A stretch of 64,000 nucleotides of DNA from Meloidogyne chitwoodi (taxonomy: Eukaryota > Nematoda > Chromadorea > Rhabditida > Meloidogynidae), in NCBI GenBank assembly GCA_015183035.1, contig JACZZP010000006.1:1364001-1428000 (forward strand), read 5' to 3'. Within the stretch, counting starts at the first letter, position 1, and every line of letters begins with the position of its first letter. Below are positions 34,513 through 46,000 of this stretch, in pieces. The notes under the pieces were generated by a model, which did no database searches, was not told where the DNA came from, and worked only from the letters and a program-made list of their open reading frames with translations. Position numbers and translations under genes: made by a program.

Positions 34513-37157
34513 ATGGAAATGCTTATAAACAACAAAAAAATTGAAAGAAAATATCCAAAATATTTAAATGATCACCAAAATAATAATAATGAATTAATTT
34601 CTACAATTGATAAACAAATAAATAATGAAATTAAGGAATTATTTGAAAATGATGAAGAAAATAAATTTAATAAAATAATTATTGTTGATGGTTATAATTT
34701 AACAGTTGAGGATTTGGTTAATTCTTCTGATAAAAATTGTCAAATAAAGGTAAATATTTTTTTAAACTTTTATTCATCTTTAAGCTAAATATAAATAAAT
34801 TTATTAAATCATAAACAAGAAGTATAAAATTTAAATTTTTTAGTTAGATGAGGATGCTAGACAACGAATTTTGGAAGCAAGGAAATTTCTTGAAAAAGTT
34901 GCCGCTGAACATAAAAGTTTCTAAAATAATTATTAATTAATTTATATTTAAATTAATATTATTATATTTAATTTTATTTCTTAAAGTAATTTATGGTATA
35001 ACTACTGGATTTGGTACTTTTGCAAATGTTGAAATACCACAAAATGATTTAAGGTATATACCTAATAATAATAATAAATTTAATTAATATTTAAAGACAA
35101 TTACAATTAAATTTAATTCGTTCCCATGCTACTGGTTATGGAGAACCTTTGGACCCAGCAAAGGCTAGAATGTTGTTAGCACTCAGAATTAATGTTTTAG
35201 CTAAAGGACATAGTGGAATTTCCTTAGAAAATTTAGAAAAGTTGATTAATGCTTTTAATTGTAAAATATAGATATTAATTAATTATAATAATAATTTTAT
35301 TTTAGCATATTGTGTTTCATATATTCCAGAACAGGGAACTGTTGGTTGTAGTGGAGATCTTTGCCCACTTGCTCATTTAGCGTTGGGACTTTTAGGTGAA
35401 GGAAAAATGTGGTCACCTTTTACTGGATGGGAAAATGCTTGTGATGTACTTAAACAAAATAATCTTAAACCAATAGAATTAAGTTATAAAGAAGGATTAG
35501 CTTTAATAAATGGAACACAATTAGTTTCATCTATTGGAGCATTAGGTTTAGAATAATAAAAAAATGTTAAAAATAATTAAATAAATATTTATGTAGCTGT
35601 TGTTCGTGCAGAGAGATTAGCAAAACAAGCTGATGTTATTGCAGCACTCACTTTAGATGTTTTAAAAGGAACAACAAAAGCTTTTGATGCAAGTTAGAAA
35701 TAATTGTGAAATTTTGAGATAAATAAATTATTTTTTTAGAAGTTCATAAAGTTAGACCACACAAAGGCCAAAACCTTGTTGCCAGTAGATTAAGAGCTTT
35801 ACTTCATTCTGATTTAAATCGATCTGAAATAGCTGGTAATTTAAAAACAAATTTTCAAAAATATTTTAAATAAATTATTTTAAAAGAATCACATCGTCAT
35901 TGTGGTAAAGTTCAAGATGCATATACTCTTAGATGTGTTCCACAAGTTCATGGAATAACACACGATACAATTGAATTTGTCAAAGAATTATTAAATATTG
36001 AAATTAATTCAGCAACTGATAATCCTTTAATTTTTTCAGATGTTGAAGAAATTATTTCTGGGGGTAAAAATTAAAAGAAAATTATAAAAGGATATATAAT
36101 TTTATAAATTATTTTAAGGAAATTTTCATGGAGAATATCCAGCAAAGGTAATTTTGAATTAAAATAATTTTGTAATATTTTAATTTTATTGGAAAGGCAT
36201 TAGATTATTTAGCAATTGCTGTTCATGAATTGGCACAAATTAGTGAAAGACGATTAGAGAGATTGGTTAAAATAATATAATAATTAACTAATTTATTGTA
36301 AAGGTAAATCATGAACTTAGTGGCCTTCCTACTTTTTTAACACAAAATGGAGGTTTAAATTCTGGTTTTATGACAGTTCAACTTTGTGCTGCATCTTTAG
36401 TTTCTGAAAATAAAGTTCTTTGTCATCCATCTTCTGCTGATTCTATTCCAACTAGTTGTAACCAAGAAGATCATGTATCTATGGGAGGTTTTTCAGCTAG
36501 AAAATCATTAAAAGTAGTTGAACATACTGAGGCTGGTTTGTCTATTTTTTTAAAATTTTTCTAAAAATTTTTAGTTTTGGCTATGGAATTAATGGCAGCT
36601 TGTCAGGCTAGTAATAATAAACATTTAAATTTTAATTTATTAATTGCAGGGCATAGAGTTTTTGAAGCCACTAAAGAGCACTGAAACTCTTCAAAAAGTT
36701 TATGAGCTTGTTCGAAGTGTTGCACCGTATGTATTACATTTATAATATCAAATAAATACCGTAAATTCTTCAAATAATCTCCGGGTCTTTATTTTCGTTA
36801 ACTTTGGTTGGAATTTATTTTAGAAAGGAGAAAATATATATTTATAGGGAATCAATATATAATAATAACAATTATTTATTCCCAATATTATTTTTATAAT
36901 TAAAACAATTTAATTTTAAATAATTTCGCTAGTTTTTAAATATTTATTTTAGACCTTTAAATGATGATCGTTATATGCAGCCAGAAATTCAAGCAGTTAT
37001 TTCATTAGTTCGTTCTAATAAAATATGGTATATTGTGAAACCACATTTGGAAAAAATGAGCAAGTTAGAATCTTATAAACCAGATTTACTACGTCAAGAA
37101 GCTAGTAGTCCAACTGCTGCTGTTTTGGGTTTTCCTGATTTTTCACGAGTTCTTTAA
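34513..37157 (+). CDS. haly-1: Histidine ammonia-lyase (histidase)
   Basis: The enzyme removes ammonia from L-histidine to give trans-urocanate, the first step of histidine breakdown in the cytosol. The first in-frame ATG (34513) gives [18 protein letters not shown] and a variable N-terminal region. Core motifs follow: [43 protein letters not shown], the MIO site [20 protein letters not shown] (near 35335), [111 protein letters not shown] and [15 protein letters not shown]. The C-terminal helical region ends at 37157. All family landmarks are present and in order, so the gene looks functional. The MIO tripeptide is Cys-Ser-Gly rather than the usual Ala-Ser-Gly. At least ten short introns are used. 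Confidence 0.94.
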
Positions 37158-37690
37158 AAAGTTTTATTTTTAATAAATGTCTACATTTATTATCATCATT
37201 ATTAAAAAAATAATTTTATTTAATATAAATATTTGTAACTTTTAATCCATTTATTGTAATATTTTTTGTTAATTTTTCACTTTTGTAGAATAATAAATCT
37301 TTATTTTTCAATTTTATTAAACATTAAAAAATAGTTTTTATAATATACAAATAGTATTTAGTATATACTTATTTGTAAAAAGGATCAGAAACACGAAAAT
37401 CCTCAACATTAGTATCGCAAGAGTAAATTAGATTTTTTCATTTTTTAGAAATTTTTTAAGTAAATTATTATATGAATAAATAATGTGTTTTTTATTTAAA
37501 TAAAATTTAATAGCAGTTAAATCGGATTATCATAAAAATCTAATAAATCAATAAATAACAATATGTAGAAGGAAATAAAATTAATATAATTGTTTTTCTC
37601 TGATTTGGCGAATTCTCCATAAATATGTATTATTTATAACTAGTGGAAGCGTGCTCTACTCAGTAGTGCAGTACATGGGGAATATTAAAT
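37158..37690. other. HAL 3' region, A+T-rich
   Basis: This ordinary A+T-rich DNA follows HAL. The stretch 37655-37682 (CAGTAGTGCAGTACATGGGG) resembles the terminal sequence of the fold-back element at 39340, so it may be a detached end. Confidence 0.35.
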
Positions 37691-37749
37691 AATATTTGGT
37701 AAAAAAATTTGGAAATTTAAAAAAATTTTTGGGTAAAAAAATATTTATG

Positions 37750-37872
37750 GGTATTGAAAAGCCCTAACGGGCTTTGGGGCGCGCTTCGCGCGCTGCTAGA
37801 AATTTTAAATATTCTTGTTAAATGTGCGGGGGTCCCAATGTTTGTTACACCTCGGGCCTTCGGCCCTCGCAC
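37750..37872. repeat. Cluster of perfect short hairpins
   Basis: Three G+C-rich hairpins sit close together: AAGCCCTAACGGGCTT, GCGCGCTTCGCGCGC, and GGGCCTTCGGCCC within CACCTCGGGCCTTCGGCCC. The last two have six- and five-pair stems closing a TTC loop. The third is an isolated copy of the satellite monomer core found downstream. Confidence 0.6.
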
Positions 37873-37935
37873 CTTCATAATAGTCGATTTCCCATTATCC
37901 CTATGAAATCACGCCTTTTTTAAATTTATTTGGCC

Positions 37936-38470
37936 ATTTCAGTGCCACACTCAATTTGGGCACCAAAATGACCATGCCCATTGAATTCCCCATACTCGAT
38001 TACCTGGTAATATTTGCTTGTATTAGAATATTTACCCTGAAGTCGACATGTCGAATCTGGGTCCGGGATTCGATATTATTGAAAACTGAGCCCAGATTCG
38101 ATCTCAGCGTATGCACAAACCTATTATTAGTTGAAAAAATGAAGAAATCGGACCATTTTTGATAATTTTTTTAGGGACCAGTAAAGGTAACCATTACCCG
38201 ATTACCAATTATTCCCTTAAATCCCGCATTATTTTTAAATATTTTTTATTAGGCTGTTTCATTGCGACACTCAACTCTGGCACCATAATAACTGCACAAA
38301 AAATCCTCATGGTCGATTACTATTATCTTCAATAAAGCTCACATTATTTTTGAAAAAATAATTATTAGGTCGTTTCAATGCCACACACAATTTTGGCACC
38401 AAAATGACCATGCCCATTGAATTCTCCATACACGATTATCCATTGTCCCAATATTTTATCATTCTGATGT
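37936..38470. repeat. Interspersed repeat with GCCCATTGAATTCC core
   Basis: The phrase CACTCAATTTGGGCACCAAA followed by ATGACCATGCCCATTGAATT and CGATTACC occurs at about 37944, with diverged copies at about 38262 and 38370. A partial copy at about 39050 (CATGCTCATTGAATTCC) lies inside the satellite. These look like pieces of an older repeat in which the satellite expanded. Confidence 0.6.
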
Positions 38471-38489
38471 TATCAACTCGGGACTTCGG

Positions 38490-39331
38490 CCATCAGTTAC
38501 AACTTTGCAGATGGGTGTCACACCTCGGGCCTTCGGCCCTCGGTTCATCATTGCAGATGGGTGACACACCTCGCAACTTCGGCCTTTGGTTCATCATTGC
38601 AGATGGATGTCACACCTCGGGCCTTCGGCTCTCGGTTCATCATTTAAGATAGGTGGGCCTTCTGCCCTCAGTTCTTCATTGAAGATGTATGTCACACTTA
38701 CGGCCCCTCGATTCTTCATTGCAGATGGATGTCACATCTCGGGCCTTCGGCCCTCGGTTCTTTATTGCAGATGGATTTCACAACTTGGGCGTTCGGCCCT
38801 CGTTTCTTCATTGCAGATGGATGTCACACCTCGGGCCTTCGGCCCTCGGTTCACATTGCAGATGGGTGTCGCTCGTGCCTTCGGCCCTCGGTTCATCATT
38901 GCAGATGGATGTCACTCCTCGGGCCTTCGGCCCTCTTTTCTTCAATGCAGATGGGTGTATCACCTCGGGCCTTCGGCCCTCGGTTCATCATTGCAGATGG
39001 ATGTCTAACCCGGGCCTTCGGCCCTCGATTCTTCAATGCAGATGGGTCAGTGCCAACCATGCTCATTGAATTCCTCATACAATTACCCATTGCCCAATGA
39101 TTTATCATTTTGATGGATGGATTACCTTGGGCCTTCGGCCATCGTTCATTGAAGATGGATGCATCATTCTGGCACGGCCCTCGGTTCCATCATTGCAGAT
39201 GGATGTCATACCTCGGGCCCTCGGTTCATCAATGCAGATGGATGTTACACCTCGAGTCGAATGCCCTTGGTTCTTCATTGCAGATGGATGCCAAACCTCG
39301 GGCCTTCGGCCATCGGTACCATCATTTTGAT
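38490..39331. repeat. Hairpin-bearing satellite, left block
   Basis: About 17 monomers of roughly 45-46 bp. The consensus has a core TCATTGCAGATGGATGTCAC followed by ACCTCGGGCCTTCGGCCCTC. Each monomer contains GGGCCTTCGGCCC or a close variant, a perfect five-pair hairpin. Several copies are degraded (for example near 38573, 38655 and 39170). The array is far richer in G+C than flanking DNA. Open frames in all phases here are a by-product of monomers lacking stops and are not genes. Confidence 0.85.
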
Positions 39332-39339
39332 GGATTCAC

Positions 39340-39933
39340 GGGGTCGGTATAGTACATGGGGCCGAGCTCGGAACATTTAATACATATCATTCGATTCCTC
39401 TCATCGAGCTGAGCACGAATATATAAGAATTTCTTACCGAAGATAAGTACCCTAAAATTTGAAAAACCATAGGGGGACCAAGCTAATTTTGGGGTGAAAA
39501 ATTTAAATATAGCTCATTAGAAAGAGCTCTTCGAGACCTATCGAATGAGACCAAAATCGTCTTGATTGGACGATTTTGAACTAAGTTATGAAGGATCGAA
39601 GTTTGCTGGAAACACGTCAAACGGACCTATTGGGAGTGCTTTATGACTTCTTAATTTGGGAGCCCATCTCTCGTTGGCCTTTGGTACATGCGTTAATCTA
39701 CGGCGCAAATTACAACAAAATAATTAATTCAGTGAAAAAATTAAAATGCAGCCGCAGTAATCACATCGTGGAGCTTACTCCCCCCTATGGTTTTGTGAGA
39801 TTCAGTGACCTGTATCTCGGCGAGTATTCGCCTTCGGCAAGAAATTCATATATTCCAACTCAGCTCTACGAGAGGAGTCGAATGATATATAGTTCGATAC
39901 CGTTTCTCGGCCCCCATGTACTATACTACAGCC
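39340..39933. mobile_element. Fold-back element splitting the satellite
   Basis: The 594-bp element has long imperfect terminal inverted repeats. Left GTATAGTACATGGGGCCGAG pairs with right CTCGGCCCCCATGTACTATAC, and the similarity continues inward for about 150 bp (ATCATTCGATTCCTCTCATC against its inverted partner near 39880; CCATAGGGGGACCAAGCT against AGCTTACTCCCCCCTATGG). It is flanked by an 8-bp direct repeat GGATTCAC at 39332-39339 and 39934-39941, a hAT-sized target duplication. Its core (39465-39610, AAAGAGCTCTTCGAGACCTA) is shared with the element at 53488-54008. No protein is encoded. Confidence 0.75.
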
Positions 39934-39941
39934 GGATTCAC

Positions 39942-40300
39942 TCCTCTGGACTTTGGTATCACCATTTCAGATGGATGTCTCACCTCTGACCTTCGGCCCT
40001 CGTTCATCTTTGCAGATGGATGTCTTATCTCAGGCGTTCGGCCCTCGGTTCTTCAATGCAGATGGATGTCACTCCTCGGGCATTCGGCCATCGGTTCATC
40101 ATTTCAGATGTGTCGCTCGGGCCTTCGGCCCTCGTTCTTCATTGCAGATGGATGTCACACCGCGGGCCTTCGGCCCCCGGTTCATCAATGCAGATGGATG
40201 TCACAGTGGGCCTTCTGCCTCGGTTCATCATTGCAAATGGATGTCAGACCTCGGGCCTTCGTCCCTCGGTTCTACATTTCAGATGGGTTTCACATCATAA
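39942..40300. repeat. Hairpin-bearing satellite, right block
   Basis: About seven more monomers of the same satellite as at 38490-39331, including GCGGGCCTTCGGCCCCCGG near 40160. The block resumes directly after the right target duplication of the fold-back element, showing that one array was split by insertion. Confidence 0.85.
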
Positions 40301-40862
40301 CCCTCACATCTGGACTTTCACCCCCGCAACTTTGTCAAAATTGACCTAAAAAATTTACAAAAAATATTTTTGGAATCACCTCGTCGAGGGCTTTCAAATG
40401 ATATATCATTTGACATCTTTGCTTCATTTTTGTGATCGGCCATTTTTTGTCTCAAAATTTTAATTGGATTTTAAGCCAAAAATTTCAAAAATTCATAACT
40501 TTTTCAAAAGAAACCTTTTTTGAATATTTTCAAATTTTATTAGGTGTTAAAAATTATGCTTTATTTTATAAAAATACTTTCAAATCCAATTCTATGGAAA
40601 AATTCCAAAAAATTTCAAAAAAACTGAAAAATTTCGAATTTTCAAAAAATCGGTCTAACTTACCCTAACCCTAAAATTTTTCAACTTTTTCTTCACTCAA
40701 AAAATATCTAATTTTTAATTTTATTTATTAAACTTTGTTTCATTCAAATTCGACCAAAACTGGCTAAGTTAAGGTCGATAGAAATTTTCAAAAATATTCC
40801 AAAAGGGGTACCCCTTTGGAAAAGTTTTGAAAAAAATTTTTCTTAAAAACGACTTATGAGGT
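40301..40862. other. Unassigned repeat-island DNA
   Basis: This moderately A+T-rich stretch has phrases such as CACCTCGTCGAGGGCTTTCA and many AAAATTTTC runs. A frame of 78 codons is rich in Phe, Lys and Asn and looks like chance. Probably degraded repeat. Confidence 0.35.
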
Positions 40863-41272
40863 AATTGTACTTTTGTACAATTGTGCTGATGTAAAATTGC
40901 AATTTTTACATTTGTATTTTTGTAATCTGTCTTTTGTAATTTTGTACAATTGCACTTTTGTACAATTGTACTTGTGTACAATTGTACTTTTGCACAATTG
41001 TAATTTTGTACAATTGTACTTTTGCACACTTGTGCTTTTGTACAATTGTACTTTTGTAAATTTTTACAATTCCACTTTTATAATTTGCACATTTGTACTA
41101 TTCTAAATTGTACAATTGCACTTTTGTACATTTGTACAATTGCACTTTTGTACATTTGTACAATTGCACTTTTGTAATTTGCACATTTGTACTTTTGCAA
41201 ATTGTACAATTGCACTTTTGTACAATTGTAATGTTGTACACTTGTACTTTTGTAAATTTGTATTTGTACATT
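40863..41272. repeat. Palindromic minisatellite (TTGTACAATTG)
   Basis: About 25 copies of a unit near 16-17 bp, consensus CTTTTGTACAATTGTA with C/T variants and shortened copies. Each unit holds the palindromes TTGTACAA and CAATTG, so either strand can fold on itself. Both strands show long pseudo-frames of repeated Cys-Thr-Phe-Val-like words, an artefact of the repeat. Confidence 0.88.
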
Positions 41273-41365
41273 GCTTCATAACTTTGCTTCAATTTCCCCT
41301 GCTTCAAAACCTTGCTTCACATTTTCCCTTGCTTCAGAAACTTTGCTTCACATTTTCTCTCTTCT
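41273..41365. repeat. Short minisatellite (TTGCTTCA)
   Basis: Seven copies of TTGCTTCA or CTGCTTCA recur at variable spacing, four of them in CTTGCTTCACATTTTC-like units. The run directly abuts the TTGTACAA array. Confidence 0.7.
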
Positions 41366-43020
41366 TTTATGACAGGTCACTCTCAACTAATTGATATATC
41401 TTAAAGGCTTTTCAAATTTTCAATGCTTAAAAAATTTCGGGATTTTGAATTTTGTGCGAGGCATAACTACCCTTCAAATTCGGATTTTGACTTCGAATTT
41501 TTTCCTACGTATATCTACTTGTTCCAACACAGTTTCCTACCGTTAGAACTTTTTCGCTATCTCCTCTCATTCCCGAGATATCCCTGTGACGATAACGATT
41601 TAGGTACCAAGGAACCACGGTACCATCGATTTCATAATTTTTCCTGATAGCCCATTCAAAGTACCCCCCAAGATGTCAAACTCCCAAATCTCTAACTTTA
41701 TCCCTTAAAGACTTCCAAGTTTTTGAAAATTTGTTTTTATCTTTTATAAATATATAGTAAATATATGTACATATTAACTCCAAATAAATATTAAAAAATA
41801 AAAATATTGAATATTATTGAAGAAATTATACATAAATATATAATAATATATATTTAGTAAATAACCACAAATTATTGTAAAACCAAACTTTTTTAAAACA
41901 AAATTTTCTGAAAAGCAAAATAGACATAAAAAATTGTAGGTACATATTCTAAAAAAATAAAATAATATTTCATTTTATTCTTGTCAATATTAAGAAAAAT
42001 CATTAAAATTTAAAGATGCGTCTCGATGCATAATTATTTATATAAAATTTCGGTCCCATTAAAACTAACATTAGTGGGTACTCGCGCGCACTCACTTTTA
42101 TTTTTCTTATTCCCTTTTTTTCTTCGAGGTCTCTCCTCTATCTAGAGTGAATAAATGGCTCCATTATATAATTCATAGACCACGTTCTATACATAATTTT
42201 TTCTATTAGTTCAGCAGTCTCACCTTTAAATCCCGCGTCACCTAATCCATCTTTTCAACCACCCTATTTCAATTTTTTGTGAATTAAAATATAATAAAAT
42301 ATAACCTTTCACTTTTACTATGGCCATATTTCTCTTTAAACTAACTAAACATTTTTTTAAAGATATTTTATTCACTTTTCTTAAAACAATTACTTTAATT
42401 TTTTATTAATTTTTTTCCTTAAAAAAGTTAAAATAAAATTGAAAGACAAACAAAAGAGAGAATATGTATATACTATATTTATACATATTTGTATTTCCGC
42501 TCATTGAAACGGCCGGCTGACTGGCGCCGTCGAGGGCCCTTTCTTAATTATTTAATACACGTTGCTTTTTTGCTTATATTTGATGGTGTTATCTTTAACA
42601 AAGCTTTTATTGACCAAAATTATTCAATAACTCAAAAATTTTCAATCACTCATATTAATTAATTAATCATTTGCAAATATAAAATTAAATTTTAGAAAAT
42701 GATTACTAGCAAATATTATATTTTTTTTCTCTAAAAAATGATAGTCCTTCGTTTTATTTTTAATATACACAATTAAAGTCAATATTGTTAAATTTCATTT
42801 AACACATTTTTGCATCCTAGATTAATTTTTCTTAATTTATCATAATAAACATTCTAAATTATTTCAATTAGATAAAGCTAGCTTTTTCTTTCTACTTTCA
42901 ATTTATTTATTTTTTATTAGTAAAAGCATTCTTTATAAATGCATGTTACTGCCGCCTAGTCAGAGGCCGAACGTACGGCACCATAAAGAAAATATAGAAG
43001 TTAAACCAGAAGTTTTTAAA
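41366..43020. promoter_or_regulatory. Repeat-island edge and Numb upstream region
   Basis: The part to 41700 is moderately G+C-rich with no repeat I can define (CATTCCCGAGATATCCCTGT near 41570). From 41700 the DNA is A+T-rich, with two G+C-richer islands: GGGTACTCGCGCGCACTCAC near 42075 and AAACGGCCGGCTGACTGGCG near 42508. These lie 0.5-0.95 kb before the Numb start and are candidate promoter or 5' exon sequence. Confidence 0.4.
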
Positions 43021-46000
43021 ATGGGAAAGAAAGGAAGTAAGTGAATATTTATTTAAACTTTAAAAAAACTTACTTATTATTTTTTTAATTTTTTATAAAA
43101 TTTTGTTTTTAGAAAAAACTGCAGATTATGATGAAATTCTAAAGGAGCAGCAACACGTCTCAAGTACAATTGCAGGGCCTAGTAGTTCTCCCATTAACAA
43201 TCAAGGATTTTTTTCTCGAAGTTTGTCACGAATATCGGGACGCCGTAAACGACAAAAGCGGAAGGCGGCTGCTGAAAATAGCCAAGATGATAGCCAAAGA
43301 AGAGCAAAAGTAGGAACACAAATTCCACATCACGAATGGTCTTCGACTAATGACAGAAATTTAACTGAATTAACTCACCTTGATGAAGTGAGAAGAAAAA
43401 AGTGATTTTTTAATTTGTTATGGGTTTTAAACCTGGAAAAGATATACTTTTGATTTTAGCTTTTAGATTTTTTAAGAAAGTAAAAATTGAAAAGTAAAAT
43501 TATTATTTACCTAAATTACAATACATTCACTATACTAAATTATTTTTTCTTTTAAATTAACATGGTTAGTACTTTAAAATGATATTTAGACTATGACATT
43601 AGAGTACAGAGCTATTTGTCCATTTTTCTTGAGAATTTGAGCTTAAAACAGGATCAAAATGGAACCCTTAAAAATACACCTAAATGATTTTTTCTAGAAG
43701 TATTTACATTAGTGTTTTTCCATAAAGTTCATATCATTAAATTTTTTTCTCTAGACATTTTCTTACTCGAGGTATGGATCGATTAAGACGTTCAATTCGT
43801 CGCTCTCTTCGAAGAGGTGGTGGACAAGCTGGTCAAGCATTAACTAGTTCTACTACTGAAGGATTTCCGTCTTCTTCAACAAATACACAAGCAATTGGAA
43901 ATGGTCAAACTGGAGCTGGTGGAACATCTAATAAAAGTTATTGTCATTCCGATGAAGTTGCAGTTCGTTCTGCAGCTTGTTCTTTTCCAGTCAAGGTTTT
44001 TCTATTTTATTATATTTTTTAAATTTTTTGTTTAAAACAGTATCTGGGTGCCTGTGAAGTATTTGAATCGCGTGGTATGATTGTCTGTGAGAGTGCTTTA
44101 CATCATCTGAGGGTTCATTTTTATAGAATTTATAGTATTTTATTTTAAATTATTTTATGTTTATAGACACGTAAAAGAGCGGTCAAGGCACTGCTTTATG
44201 TATCAGGCGATGGAATAAGAGTAGTAGATCAGGATAATAATAGAGGACTGATTGTTGATCAAACTATAGAGAAAGTTTCGGTCTGTTTTTAAATTAATAA
44301 AAAAAACAAAATTTTATGTTAGTTTTGTTCTCCTGATCGACAAAATGACAAGGGATTTGCCTATATTTGTCGTGATGGTGCAACGAGACGCTGGATTTGC
44401 CATGGATTTCATGCTACTAAAGAATCAGTATTAAATTAATTCTTTTTCAAATACTTATAAAAAAATTCCATGTAACAATAACAGCGAACTATTCGTTATT
44501 CTAATTATAGAATGAATTTAGATCCTTCGAGATTGATACCATCTTTTTATTTACAATATTTTTTTCAAGCCAAAACCTGAAAATATTTTCATTTTTTAAT
44601 TAAGGGTGAGCGTCTTAGTCATGCTGTCGGTTGTGCTTTCACTGTTTGCCTGGAAAGGAAACGGAAAAGAGATGCCGAGTCTGTAGCATATAAAGATGCT
44701 CGAGCATTTGAAAAGTCATTGAATAGCCCAAAAAATCAAAAATCAACAAACATTTATCAGTCTGGATCTGCTCAAACAGATCAATCTTCTTTATCCAGGT
44801 TTGAGTTTTTTAATAAAAATTTTTTTAAATAATTTTATACTTTAAGAACAAATCAAGGATATCGTTCTTTTCGGCATTTAAGTATTTCTGAACGTCGTTT
44901 GGATCCCCAAAAAGCAATTCTCATTGAACAGGAAACAATTAAGCCATGTAATTCATCTCTTAATGTTTCTACTATTGGTTTATCCAAAAATTTGGGATTT
45001 ACTTCAACTCCAAGGCCTTCTGGCAATCCGTCGCTTTTTGAACGATCGGTATACTTTCTCACAATCAGATATATTTTAATATTTCTTTTTAATTTTAGCG
45101 TTCCATTAACTTCTCATTATCAACCTCTTCTTTCCCTGCATTTAATTCTCTTCCAACTGTCCCTGGTTCAAAACCTTTCAATACTATTTCACAACCTATT
45201 ATTGGGGTTTCGAAGTCTCGGACATTTTTGCCAAGAAAATCATTATTTAATGAACCAATTTGGGAGGGAGATGATGATCCACAAAATTCACTTGGAATTG
45301 AACATAATTCAATAGATAATATTTCTCCTGGCAATTGGAATAGTCGTTTTTATCAGACAATGCCACATTCTATGCCAAATTTTGTTCAAGGTAGAATTCT
45401 TATAAAAAATACAGACAACCATAAAACAGCAGAATCTCTTTACACAAATTCTCTTTACTTTTTTTTAAATTACATTTTTCTTTAAACAGTTTCTTTCATT
45501 AATTTATTTAAATAATTTTTTCTTATTTTTACAAAACTCATTTTCAAACAAAGAATTAACTAACATATTTTATGCATTTGAATAATATAATATTACATAT
45601 AGTATTTATCAGCGCCTACATTTATCGTTAAATTTTGTTTGCAAAGACCAACTGTTAATAGTCACTAATTTTTAATGCTAAACCATTTTGCAATTTTATC
45701 ATAACTTTTTATGACTACTACTTTATTCATTTTTTGGCCTTTTTTATTTTATTGTACAATTTTTATTTATATTTTTAGTTATCTCATTTTTCCAATATTT
45801 TAGGTAGTTTAAACAACTTGCCTCCTTCAACTAACAGCATGATCCCACCACCTATCATCTACGAGGAGGGTAAGCAACAAAACCAATCACTATTACATCA
45901 ATCAACCGTTCCGATGCAGACACAACCGCACAAAAACTTTGAGGAGGATAATCGTGGGAGTGGAAACAGGTAAATTTATACATTAACAAATATGTACATT

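Noticed and set aside
37750..37872. Hairpins as rho-independent terminators
   Set aside because: The genome is nuclear and eukaryotic, there is no adjacent bacterial-type gene, and the hairpin is part of a satellite core.
38490..40300. Possible CRISPR-like array
   Set aside because: The spacing is regular, but repeats run head to tail with no unique spacers, and the host is a eukaryote.
38404..40349. Many overlapping open frames of 70-142 codons in several phases
   Set aside because: They are products of satellite monomers lacking stop codons; peptides are just repeated words in every frame and no start or splice context supports a gene.
40769..41394. Cys/Thr/Val-rich frames on both strands
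   Set aside because: They come from the TTGTACAATTG minisatellite; both strands are open because the unit is palindromic.
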